From assembly GCF_002899715.1 (NCBI RefSeq), contig NZ_PPEK01000005.1, forward strand, positions 62,001 to 126,000: a stretch of DNA of 64,000 nucleotides. Direction: 5' to 3'. Under the pieces are notes generated by a model, which saw nothing but the letters and a program-made list of their open reading frames with translations, ran no database searches and was not told the DNA's origin. Both the position numbers and the translations under genes were made by a program. This document shows, one piece after another, positions 9,363-20,106 of the stretch; within the stretch, counting starts at the first letter, position 1, and every line of letters begins with the position of its first letter. Source of the stretch: Enteroscipio rubneri (GTDB lineage: Bacteria > Actinomycetota > Coriobacteriia > Coriobacteriales > Eggerthellaceae).

Positions 9363-9844
9363 GGCACATTCTATCCGTTTTGGTGGAGAACAAGCCGGGC
9401 GTGCTCTCGCGCGTGACGGGGCTCATTTCGCGGCGCGGCTTCAACATCGAGTCGCTGTCGGTGGGCCCCACCGAGGACCCCACCATGTCGCGCGTCACAG
9501 CCATCGTGAACGCCGACGAGGTGGCTTACGAGCAGATCACCAAGCAGCTGCACAAGCTGATCAGCGTGCACAAGATCAACGACCTCACCGACGAGGGCGC
9601 CATCGAGCGCGAGCTCGTGCTGTTCAAGGTGAACGCCACGCCCGAGCGCAGAAGCGAGATCATCGAGATCGCCAATGTCTTTCGCGCGAAGATCGTCGAC
9701 GTGGGGAAGAGCTCCCTCACCATCGAGGCGACCGGGGACGAGAGCAAGCTTAAAGGTATGGAAGACCTTTTTCGCGCCTACGGCATCAAGGAGATCATTC
9801 GCACCGGCAAGATCGCCATGTCCCGCAACAGCAAGGACGTATGA
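9359..9844 (+). CDS. ilvN: Acetolactate synthase small (regulatory) subunit
   Basis: The 161-aa protein begins with an ACT domain (ILSVLVENKPGVLSRVTGLISRRGFNIESLSVG), which binds valine in homologues and gives feedback inhibition of the large subunit. A second regulatory domain runs from about residue 80 (LVLFKVNATPERRSEIIEIA) to the end. Length is typical of the short IlvN/IlvH type. The start overlaps the ilvB stop, so the two subunits are made together. A hairpin follows at 9847-9897 before ilvC. Confidence 0.95.
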   Translation: MRHILSVLVENKPGVLSRVTGLISRRGFNIESLSVGPTEDPTMSRVTAIVNADEVAYEQITKQLHKLISVHKINDLTDEGAIERELVLFKVNATPERRSEIIEIANVFRAKIVDVGKSSLTIEATGDESKLKGMEDLFRAYGIKEIIRTGKIAMSRNSKDV

Positions 9845-9846
9845 GA

Positions 9847-9897
9847 TTCCGCCGTTCCCCGCGGGGTAGCGCAAAGCGCACGTGCCGAACGGCGGAA
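9847..9897 (+). repeat. Hairpin in the ilvN-ilvC gap
   Basis: TTCCGCCGTTC (9847-9857) pairs perfectly with GAACGGCGGAA (9887-9897) around a GC-rich loop. No T-run follows, so it may set the mRNA ratio of ilvN and ilvC or protect an end rather than terminate fully. Confidence 0.55.
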
Positions 9898-9943
9898 CGG
9901 GCCGATGCTCCTCGCTGACATTGCCGGACCAGTTTGACCTTAG

Positions 9944-10969
<1,026 letters not shown>

Positions 10970-11157
10970 GCCGGGACGCATGTTGCCCGACGTGCCGTCC
11001 GACAGGGATGTGCTGCGCGCCGCGCTCGGGTTGCGTGCCACCCGGAAAGCAGAGCGATCTTCGGGATGCCGACTTCCGCGAGCGATGATCGCTTTCTGGG
11101 CGTTGCGGAAGCCCGACGCGTACCGGTGAGGCGATCATATCGCTCTGCCGAACGCGC

Positions 11158-11191
11158 CGCCGCTGTCGGCAGGTGCCGGCAGCGGCGTTTT
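11158..11191 (+). terminator. Terminator after ilvC
   Basis: A 13-bp GC stem, CGCCGCTG (11158-11165) with CAGCGGCG (11180-11187) extended by inner TCGGC/GCCGG pairing, is followed by TTTT. The rest of the gap 10970-11288 holds no gene. A TAGAAT at 11238-11243 could be the -10 of serA. Confidence 0.75.
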
Positions 11192-11288
11192 CTCATGTCG
11201 TTCGTTATATTCTGTGTCGAGTGCGCTGTACGCGCGGTAGAATATCGAACCGGTGGAATCGTCGTCGGCAGGATGGGAGCGTATTGGT

Positions 11289-12872
11289 ATGGCAGCAAAA
11301 AAAGTGCTCGTGACCGAGAAGGTAGCTGACGCCGGACTCGAGGCTCTGCGCGACAGAGGGCTTGAGGTCGACGTCAGGCTGGACATGACGCCAGAGGAGC
11401 TTATAGCGACCATCCCCGACTACGATGCGCTCGTTATCAGGTCGGCTACGAAGGTTTCGCGCGACGTTATCGAAGCCGCCGAGAAGCTGCGCGTCATCGG
11501 GCGCGCGGGCGTGGTGGTCGACAGCGTGGACCTGGATGCCGCCACTGAGCGCGGGATCATCGTATGCAATGCTCCCACTTCCAACCTCGTGTCGGCGGCC
11601 GAGCATACGATGGCGCTTATGCTGGCCTGCGCGCGCAACATCGCGCAGGCGAATGCTTCCATGCATGAGGGCAAATGGGAGCGCAACCGCTTCGTCGGCA
11701 CCGAGCTGTACGAGAAGACGCTCGCCATTTTCGGCCTGGGCCGCATCGGCGGGCTCGTGGCGGAGCGGGCCAAAGCGTTCGGTATGAAGCTTATCGGCTA
11801 CGACCCGTACTGCAGCCCTGGTCGCGCGGAGCAGCTGGGCGTAACGCTGTACGACGACGTGGAGGCGATTCTGCCGCTTGCAGACTTCGTCACGGTGCAC
11901 CTTCCCAAGACGAAGGAGACCATAGGCATGTTCGGTCCCGATCAGTTTGCCCGTATGAAAGACGGCGTCATCCTGATCAATACGGCTCGGGCCGGCATCT
12001 ACAACGTCGACTCGCTTGCCGATTTCCTGGCTGCCGGCAAGATAGGCGCGGTCGGTTTGGACGTCTTCCAGGACGAGCCCTGTGCGGAAAGCCCGCTCCA
12101 TGAGTTCGAGAACGCCATCCTCACGCCCCATCTGAGCGCGAGCACCGTTGAAGCCCAGCGCCGCGCCGGCGTGCAGACGGCCGAGTACGTGGCCGCAGGT
12201 CTCGATGGGTCCATTGTGCCCACGGCTCTCAACATGGCGCCGCTGCCGCCCGAGGTCATGGATGCGGTAGGACCCTATGTGCCCGCTTGCCAGATGATGG
12301 GTAGCATCCTTGCCCAGATGGATGGCGAGATACCCCAGTACCTCAAGCTCACTGCGGCCGGATCGCTCTCCACGGTCGACCTGTCCATCCTCGTAGCGGG
12401 CACGCTCAAGGGCCTGCTCTCGTACAAGCGGGTGGCCATGGTCACGCCGGTGAACGCCGAGTCTATGGCGAAGCGCCACGGCATCAAGGTCGAAACGTTG
12501 TCGCATGCCGACGCGGAGGGCTATGCCTCGGCGGTTTCCATCGTGGCCGACGGTACCGAGATAGCCTGCACGCTCGCGGATGAGGCTCACGGCGCCCGTC
12601 TGGTCTCGTTGCTTGGCTATAAGCTGGACATCGCTCCAGCTGGGCAATCGCTCGTGTTCGAGTACGAGGATGCTCCGGGTCGCGTCGGCGTTATCGGCAC
12701 GATCCTGGGCGAGCAGGGCATCAATATCACCACGATGCAAATCTGCACGAAACCCGACGAGCAGCGAGCGCTCGTATACGTGAACGTTGAAGGCGCCGTG
12801 GACGATACGGTGCTCGCCGAGCTGCGCGAAGGCGTGAGCGGCCTTGCGAACCTCTGGTACATCAGATTGTAG
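11289..12872 (+). CDS. serA: D-3-phosphoglycerate dehydrogenase, long form with ACT domain
   Basis: This enzyme oxidises 3-phosphoglycerate to phosphohydroxypyruvate, the first step of serine synthesis. The 527-aa length and C-terminal ACT domain (FEYEDAPGRVGVIGTILGEQGINI) match the long actinobacterial form regulated by serine. The NAD-binding motif is GLGRIGGLVAERAKAFGM, and the catalytic Arg, Glu and His lie in NTARAGIYN, DVFQDEPCAE and LTPHLSAST. The intervening domain sits at about residues 310-450. The ATG at 11289 (MAAKKVLV) is preferred over the in-frame ATG at 11253, which would add 12 unusual residues. It is followed closely by leuA in the same direction. Confidence 0.95.
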   Translation: MAAKKVLVTEKVADAGLEALRDRGLEVDVRLDMTPEELIATIPDYDALVIRSATKVSRDVIEAAEKLRVIGRAGVVVDSVDLDAATERGIIVCNAPTSNLVSAAEHTMALMLACARNIAQANASMHEGKWERNRFVGTELYEKTLAIFGLGRIGGLVAERAKAFGMKLIGYDPYCSPGRAEQLGVTLYDDVEAILPLADFVTVHLPKTKETIGMFGPDQFARMKDGVILINTARAGIYNVDSLADFLAAGKIGAVGLDVFQDEPCAESPLHEFENAILTPHLSASTVEAQRRAGVQTAEYVAAGLDGSIVPTALNMAPLPPEVMDAVGPYVPACQMMGSILAQMDGEIPQYLKLTAAGSLSTVDLSILVAGTLKGLLSYKRVAMVTPVNAESMAKRHGIKVETLSHADAEGYASAVSIVADGTEIACTLADEAHGARLVSLLGYKLDIAPAGQSLVFEYEDAPGRVGVIGTILGEQGINITTMQICTKPDEQRALVYVNVEGAVDDTVLAELREGVSGLANLWYIRL

Positions 12873-13002
12873 CTTCGGAGCGAGCGGCGCGAATCCCGCG
12901 ACTGGCGGGGTGCTGCTTTGTTATGATGGTGCAGGTACTTGATAGGGCCGCCGTGCAGAGAGGCACGCTGCGGCTGGCACAACACGGAAAGGAAGTACGC
13001 AT

Positions 13003-14535
13003 ATGACGCGCAAGATTGCCATCTTCGACACCACGTTGCGCGACGGCGAGCAATCGCCGGGCGCATCCATGAACACCGAGGAGAAACTGGTCATCGCGCG
13101 TCAGCTTCTACGCTTGGGCGTCGACGTCATCGAGGCAGGCTTCCCCATCTCGAGCCCTGGCGACTTCGAGTCCGTGCGTCGCATCGCTGAACTTGCCGGT
13201 GATCAGGCTACCGTCTGCGCCCTCACGCGCGCAGTCGAGAAGGATATCGATTCGGCGGCCGATGCGCTCAAGTACTGCAAGCGTCCCCGCATTCATACCG
13301 GTATCGGCGTGAGCCCCAGCCATATGCGCGACAAGCTGCGCATCACCGAGGACGAGTGCGTCGAGCGCGCTGTGAAGTGCGTCGCCTACGCCAAGAAGTA
13401 CGTCGAGGATGTTGAATTCTATGCCGAAGATGCCGGGCGCAGCGATTACGCTTTTCTGGCGCGCGTCATCGAGGCCGTCATCAAAGCCGGTGCGACGGTG
13501 GTGAACATTCCTGACACGACGGGATATTCTCTTCCCGAGGAGTTCGGCGCGCGTATCGAATACCTCATGAATCATGTGGACGGCATCGAGAACGCCACCG
13601 TGTCGGTACACTGCCATAACGACCTTGGCATGGCTACGGCGTTGTCGCTTGCCGGCGTAAGATGCGGTGCAGCGCAGATCGAATGCACAATCAACGGTTT
13701 GGGCGAGCGCGCCGGCAACACCGCTATGGAGGAAGTGGTCATGGCGATAAAGATGCATGGCGAGGAGCTGGACGCCCACACCGACATCAACACGCGTGAG
13801 TTCATAAAGGCGAGCCGTCTCGTATCATCTATCACCGGCATGGGCGTGCAGGCCAACAAGGCCATCGTAGGGGCCAACGCCTTCGCGCACTCCTCCGGCA
13901 TCCACCAGGACGGCGTGCTCAAAAAGCGCGATACCTACGAGATCATCGACCCGGCTGACGTGGGCGCAGGCCAGAGCCAGATCGTGCTCACGGCGCGCTC
14001 GGGCCATGCGGCGCTCAAGCACCGCCTGGAGGAGTTGGGCTACGAGCTGGAGGGCGAGCCGCTCGACCAGGTGTATGACGCCTTCCTCAATCTGGCCGAC
14101 AAGAAGAAGGAAGTGTATGACGAGGATCTCGAGAGCCTGGTCAACGAGCGCGAGCGCAACGAGAGCGCGCTGTACTCGCTCGAAGGCGTGCAGATCAGCT
14201 GCGGGTTCCCGCTCACGCCCACGGCGACGGTTACGCTTCGCAATCAGGCCGACCAAGTGGTCACGGCGTGCGAGTTCGGCACGGGCCCGGTCGACGCCAT
14301 GTGCAAGGCCGTGAACAAGATTGTCCAGGTCGACAATGATCTCACGGAGTTCTCGGTGCAGTCCGTCACCCGCGGCATCGACGCCCTTGGAGAGGTGACC
14401 ATCCGCGTGACCGCGCCGGACGGCGACGTATACACGGGCCGCGGGGCGGACGGCGACATCGTGGTTTCATCCACCAAGGCGTATCTGAACGCGCTCAACC
14501 GCCTGCTGAACGACAAGCAGGGCAAGCGCGGCTAG
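13003..14535 (+). CDS. leuA: 2-Isopropylmalate synthase
   Basis: LeuA condenses acetyl-CoA with 2-ketoisovalerate at the start of leucine synthesis, using the product of the ilv genes upstream. The 510-aa bacterial-type enzyme opens with [17 protein letters not shown], has the metal site [14 protein letters not shown] and [13 protein letters not shown], and a C-terminal regulatory domain (from about residue 390) that binds leucine in homologues. The ribosome site AAAGGAAGT lies 6 bases before the ATG. leuB, leuC and leuD are not in the window. Confidence 0.95.
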   Translation: MTRKIAIFDTTLRDGEQSPGASMNTEEKLVIARQLLRLGVDVIEAGFPISSPGDFESVRRIAELAGDQATVCALTRAVEKDIDSAADALKYCKRPRIHTGIGVSPSHMRDKLRITEDECVERAVKCVAYAKKYVEDVEFYAEDAGRSDYAFLARVIEAVIKAGATVVNIPDTTGYSLPEEFGARIEYLMNHVDGIENATVSVHCHNDLGMATALSLAGVRCGAAQIECTINGLGERAGNTAMEEVVMAIKMHGEELDAHTDINTREFIKASRLVSSITGMGVQANKAIVGANAFAHSSGIHQDGVLKKRDTYEIIDPADVGAGQSQIVLTARSGHAALKHRLEELGYELEGEPLDQVYDAFLNLADKKKEVYDEDLESLVNERERNESALYSLEGVQISCGFPLTPTATVTLRNQADQVVTACEFGTGPVDAMCKAVNKIVQVDNDLTEFSVQSVTRGIDALGEVTIRVTAPDGDVYTGRGADGDIVVSSTKAYLNALNRLLNDKQGKRG

Positions 14536-14606
14536 GGCGGCGTCGAAAAGACCGACCGTCTCGGGACGGACGAAACCGATGAGCGCGCAAAGAACAGGGC
14601 GCGTTG

Positions 14607-14642
14607 GTGAAAGAGGGTGGCAGCGATGCCGCCCTCTTTCAC
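14607..14642 (+). terminator. Strong hairpin downstream of leuA
   Basis: GTGAAAGAGGG (14607-14617) pairs with CCCTCTTTCAC (14632-14642), with GGC/GCC closing further inside. It has no T-run, so it may be a terminator of non-standard kind or a structured leader of the next operon. Confidence 0.5.
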
Positions 14643-14707
14643 GTTGAAACCCGATCGAAACAGGGGCTCTACACGGCGGAAACATTGACCCCGTAAGCTG
14701 AAGTCAT

Positions 14708-14808
14708 AGCGGAAACGAGGGCCATGCATCCTCATGGAAAGGCGCGGTGCTTTTGGCGGACCTCCCTTGCCCGCGCCTTTCTGCGAGGATGCAGCCTCTG
14801 TTTCCGCT
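14708..14808. repeat. 101-nt imperfect inverted repeat before glutamate synthase operon
   Basis: Four paired blocks nest in order: AGCGGAAAC (14708-14716) with GTTTCCGCT (14800-14808); GAGG (14717) with CCTC (14795); TGCATCCTC (14725-14733) with GAGGATGCA (14785-14793); and GAAAGGCGCGG (14737-14747) with CCGCGCCTTTC (14771-14781). In RNA this would be a very stable 33-bp interrupted hairpin ending 45 bases before the first glutamate synthase gene. It does not match a riboswitch class I know. It could be a leader element of the operon or a small mobile palindrome. Confidence 0.7.
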
Positions 14809-14853
14809 CAGGAGACCAACGTGAGACGCATGCAAGAGACGAGGAGCCCATCG

Positions 14854-15957
14854 ATGAGAAAGCGGGCGACACTGCGCGAAGGCGACGTGCGCATTCCCTC
14901 CGGATGCGCCATCGCCGGCATCATGGACAGAAGCGGTGCGCGCCATGGCGGCAGCGACATCCTGAAATCGATCGCGCTCATGCACGATCGCAGCAACGGA
15001 CTGGGCGGCGGGTTCGCGGCCTACGGCATCTACCCCGAGTTCGCGGAGCTGCACGCGTTCCATGTCATGTACGAGAGCAAGGAGGCGCGCGACCGCACCG
15101 AGGCATACCTTGACGAGCATTTCACGAGCGAGAAACAGGAGCGCATCCCCACCGAGCCGGTGAAGGGCATCCAGGATCCGCCGGACGTCTGGCGCTACTT
15201 CCTCGCGCCGCATCCGATAAAGCTCTCGCTGAGCGGCCTCGACGAGGCCGAGTACACCATGCAGCACGTGTTCCATATCAACGCGGACATCCCCGGGGCG
15301 TTCGTGGCCTCGTCGGGCAAGAACATGGGCGCGTTCAAGGGCGTGGGCTATCCCGAGGACATCGGCGCGTTCTACCGCATCGAGGAATACGGGGCATGGC
15401 TGTGGACGGCGCACGGGCGCTTTCCCACGAACACACCTGGATGGTGGGGCGGCGCGCATCCGTTCACGCTGCTCAACTGGTCCATCGTGCACAACGGCGA
15501 GATATCCAGCTACGACGCCAACCGCCGCTACGTCGAGCAGTTCGGCTATGATTGCACGCTCAAAACCGACACCGAGGTCATCACGTACCTGTTCGACCTG
15601 CTGGTGCGCCGGCACGGCTTCTCGCAGGAGATGGCCGCACACATCATGTGCGCGAGCGCCTGGGACGAGATCGACAAGATGGAATCCGGGCGTGCCGCGT
15701 TCGAGACGGCGCTGCGCTGCGTGTACGCGAGCGCGCTCGTGAACGGCCCGATGTCGGTGATCCTCGGCTCGGACGAGGGGCTGCTCGCGCTCAACGACCG
15801 CCTGAAGCTGCGCGCGCTCATGGCGGGCGAGAAGGGCAGCATGGTGTACCTCGCTTCCGAGCAGGCTGCCATCGAGGTGGTCTGCCCCGACGTGCAGAAC
15901 GTGCGCTCCATCGAAGGCGGCGAGCCTTTCGTGGTTCAACGTGAGAAAGGGGCGTGA
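14854..15957 (+). CDS. Glutamate synthase, glutamine amidotransferase subunit (archaeal-type split GltS)
   Basis: This is the class II amidotransferase piece of a split glutamate synthase and should release ammonia from glutamine for the synthase subunit encoded next. The likely nucleophile cysteine is in SGCAIAGIMDRSG at about residue 17, followed by LGGGFAAYGIY, and further class II motifs include WTAHGRFPTNTPGWWGGAHPF and VHNGEISSYDANRRY. The N-terminal 16 residues would be a propeptide removed to free the cysteine, as known for GltB. The ATG at 14854 (MRKRATLREG) is chosen because it keeps that prepiece short; an in-frame ATG at 14734 lies inside the long inverted repeat. It abuts or overlaps the synthase subunit. 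Confidence 0.85.
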   Translation: MRKRATLREGDVRIPSGCAIAGIMDRSGARHGGSDILKSIALMHDRSNGLGGGFAAYGIYPEFAELHAFHVMYESKEARDRTEAYLDEHFTSEKQERIPTEPVKGIQDPPDVWRYFLAPHPIKLSLSGLDEAEYTMQHVFHINADIPGAFVASSGKNMGAFKGVGYPEDIGAFYRIEEYGAWLWTAHGRFPTNTPGWWGGAHPFTLLNWSIVHNGEISSYDANRRYVEQFGYDCTLKTDTEVITYLFDLLVRRHGFSQEMAAHIMCASAWDEIDKMESGRAAFETALRCVYASALVNGPMSVILGSDEGLLALNDRLKLRALMAGEKGSMVYLASEQAAIEVVCPDVQNVRSIEGGEPFVVQREKGA

Positions 15958-17468
15958 GGGGCATGCAGGACTACCTGCTTCCGCGCTACAAGGTGCTGCG
16001 CGACGCCGACCAGTGCGTCCGGTGCGGTGTGTGCGAGCGCTCGTGCAGCAACGAGGTACACAAGGTGGACGAGGAGCTCGGACGCGTCATCGCCAACCAC
16101 CGCGCGTGCGTGAACTGCCAGCGCTGTGTGGTCATGTGCCCTACGCAGGCCCTCGCCATCACGCGGTGGCCCCAGGTGGGAAACGGCTCGAACAACTGGA
16201 CGCTCGGCGCAATGCAGGACATCGCCAAACAGGCGCAGACCGGCGCGGTGCTGCTCTCGTCGATGGGCAACCCGCAGCCCTATCCCCTCTACTGGGATCA
16301 TCTGCTGCTGAACGCGAGCCAGGTGACGAACCCGTCCATCGATCCTCTGCGCGAGCCCATGGAGACCCGTGTGCTCTTGGGCAGCCGCCCCGATGCGCTC
16401 AAGGTGGACGAGTGCGGGCGCCGGGTGATGTCGAAGATGCCGCCGCAGATCAAGCTCGACGTGCCGCTGATGTTCTCGGCCATGAGCTTCGGCTCCATCT
16501 CGCTCAACACGCAGAAGGCGCTCGCCATGGCCGCCGAGGAGCTGGGCACCTACTTCAACACCGGTGAGGGCGGCCTGCATAAAGACCTCGAGTGCTACGG
16601 GGAACACGCCGTGGTGCAGGTGGCGAGCGGCCGCTTCGGCGTGGACGCGCGCTATCTGAACGCGGGCGCGATGGTTGAGATCAAGATCGGCCAGGGCGCG
16701 AAACCGGGCATCGGCGGCCATTTGCCCGGCGAGAAGATCAACGAGGAGGTTTCGCAGACCCGCATGATTCCGCGCGGCACCGACGCCATCTCGCCCGCGC
16801 CGCATCACGACATCTACTCCATCGAGGATCTGCGCCAGCTCATCTACTCGCTCAAGGAGGCCACGCGCTACGAGAAGCCCGTCGCCGTGAAGATCGCCGC
16901 CGTGCACAACGCGTCCGCCATCGCCAGCGGCATGGCGCGCGCCGGCGCGGACGTCATCGTGTTGGACGGCTTCCGCGGCGGCACGGGAGCGGCGCCCCTG
17001 CGCATTCGCGACAACGTGGGCATTCCTCTGGAGCTCGCGCTCGCGGCGGTCGACCAGCGCCTATGCGACGAGGGCATTCGCTCGAAGGTGAGCCTCGTGG
17101 CCGCGGGATCCATCCGCAACTCGGCGGATGTGGTGCGCGCGGTCGCGCTCGGGGCCGACGCCGTGTACTGCGCGAGCGCTGCGCTCATCGCGCTCGGGTG
17201 CCACCAGTGCCAGGACTGCGCGAGCGGCCGCTGCAACTGGGGTATCGCCACGCAGCGTCCCGAGCTCACGCGCCGGCTCAACCCGGAGATCGCCGCCGAG
17301 CGCGTGGTCAACCTCGTGCGCGCCTGGAACCACGAGATCCAGGAGATGATGGGCGGCATGGGCATCAACGCCATCGACAGCCTTCGGGGCAACCGCCTCA
17401 TGCTGCGCGGCGTGGGGCTGAGCGATAAGGAACGGGAGATCCTCGGCGTGAAGCATGCGGGAGAGTGA
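15954..17468 (+). CDS. Glutamate synthase, FMN synthase-domain subunit with N-terminal ferredoxin domain
   Basis: This is the central piece of the split enzyme. It begins with a two-cluster ferredoxin domain (CVRCGVCERSCSN and CVNCQRCVVMCP, residues 20-65), then the FMN-binding barrel typical of the GltB synthase domain: FSAMSFGSISLNTQKALA, the catalytic stretch NTGEGGLHKD, GQGAKPGIGGHLPGEKI, and VDVIVLDG-type FMN and Fe-S motifs near GCHQCQDCASGRCNWGIATQ. Ammonia and 2-oxoglutarate would form glutamate here with electrons taken through the ferredoxin domain. A GTG at 15954 overlaps the previous stop as GTGA; an ATG three codons later (15963) is an alternative start. No separate small GltD subunit is nearby. 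Confidence 0.9.
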   Translation: MRGMQDYLLPRYKVLRDADQCVRCGVCERSCSNEVHKVDEELGRVIANHRACVNCQRCVVMCPTQALAITRWPQVGNGSNNWTLGAMQDIAKQAQTGAVLLSSMGNPQPYPLYWDHLLLNASQVTNPSIDPLREPMETRVLLGSRPDALKVDECGRRVMSKMPPQIKLDVPLMFSAMSFGSISLNTQKALAMAAEELGTYFNTGEGGLHKDLECYGEHAVVQVASGRFGVDARYLNAGAMVEIKIGQGAKPGIGGHLPGEKINEEVSQTRMIPRGTDAISPAPHHDIYSIEDLRQLIYSLKEATRYEKPVAVKIAAVHNASAIASGMARAGADVIVLDGFRGGTGAAPLRIRDNVGIPLELALAAVDQRLCDEGIRSKVSLVAAGSIRNSADVVRAVALGADAVYCASAALIALGCHQCQDCASGRCNWGIATQRPELTRRLNPEIAAERVVNLVRAWNHEIQEMMGGMGINAIDSLRGNRLMLRGVGLSDKEREILGVKHAGE

Positions 17469-17476
17469 GGAATACG

Positions 17477-18205
17477 ATGGGCAAGACGGTTTCCGTGACG
17501 CTGGGCACCGCGCACTTCGCCGAGGCGAACGCGACGGTGCGCGAGGCCCTTTCGCAGAACGATACGGTAGAAGTGAACGGGGTGTTCGCCCAGCGCTATC
17601 TAGGCTGCGCGATGCCGGCGGGCAAGACGCTCAGGATACACGGCGTCCCCGGCAACGACTTGGCTTGCTATTTGGACGGCGGCGAGATCGAGGTGTTCGG
17701 CAACGCGCAGGACCAGATCGGCAACACCATGAACGACGGCTGCATCGTGGTGCACGGCCGCTGCGGCGACGCGGCGGGATACGGCATGCGCGGCGGGCAG
17801 ATCCTCGTGCGCGACGGCTGCGGCTGGCGCGTGGGCATCCACATGAAGCAGTTCGAGGGCAAGCGCCCTGCCATCGTCATCGGCGGCGACGCGGGCAGCT
17901 TTCTCGGCGAGTACCTGGCCGGCGGCATCATCGTGCTTCTGGGGAAGCCGGGAAGGCATCTGGCCACCGGCATGCACGGCGGCGTGATCTACCTGAGGCA
18001 CCCGATCGGCGAGGACGAGGTGTCCGCGGGCCTCGTGCAGGAGCCTGCCGACGAAGTGGATCGCACGGTCATCGGCGCGCTGCTCAGGCGCTATAACGAG
18101 TGCTTTGCCGCCGACCTCGACGAGCCTCTGGACGAGTCCGGTGAAGGCTTCCACCGCTTGAGGCCCACCACCGTCCGACCCTACGCCGCCCTGTACGCAA
18201 ACTGA
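17477..18205 (+). CDS. Glutamate synthase, GXGXG-domain subunit
   Basis: The 242-aa protein is the C-terminal beta-helix domain of glutamate synthase made as a separate chain. The repeated Gly-rich turns are plain: LDGGEIEVFGNAQDQIGN, GCIVVHGRCGDAAGYGMRGG, IVIGGDAGSFLGEYLAGG and GMHGGVIYLR. It has a structural role in the split enzyme, holding amidotransferase and synthase subunits together. The ATG at 17477 has GTGAGGA as ribosome site, while a GTG at 17465 would overlap the previous stop. A run of nine Gs (18226-18234) lies after the stop, in the gap before the convergent pyrG. Confidence 0.9.
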   Translation: MGKTVSVTLGTAHFAEANATVREALSQNDTVEVNGVFAQRYLGCAMPAGKTLRIHGVPGNDLACYLDGGEIEVFGNAQDQIGNTMNDGCIVVHGRCGDAAGYGMRGGQILVRDGCGWRVGIHMKQFEGKRPAIVIGGDAGSFLGEYLAGGIIVLLGKPGRHLATGMHGGVIYLRHPIGEDEVSAGLVQEPADEVDRTVIGALLRRYNECFAADLDEPLDESGEGFHRLRPTTVRPYAALYAN

Positions 18206-18235
18206 GCGGCGGCGCCGAGATCGTCGGGGGGGGGC

Positions 18236-20104
<1,869 letters not shown>

Positions 20105-20106
20105 CT

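Noticed and set aside
14536-14853. Known riboswitch (glycine, glutamine, SAM) before glutamate synthase
   Set aside because: None of the conserved cores of these classes is visible; only stable hairpins can be supported.
18226-18234. Phase-variable poly-G tract
   Set aside because: The nine-G run lies in the gap between convergent stops and cannot switch a reading frame.
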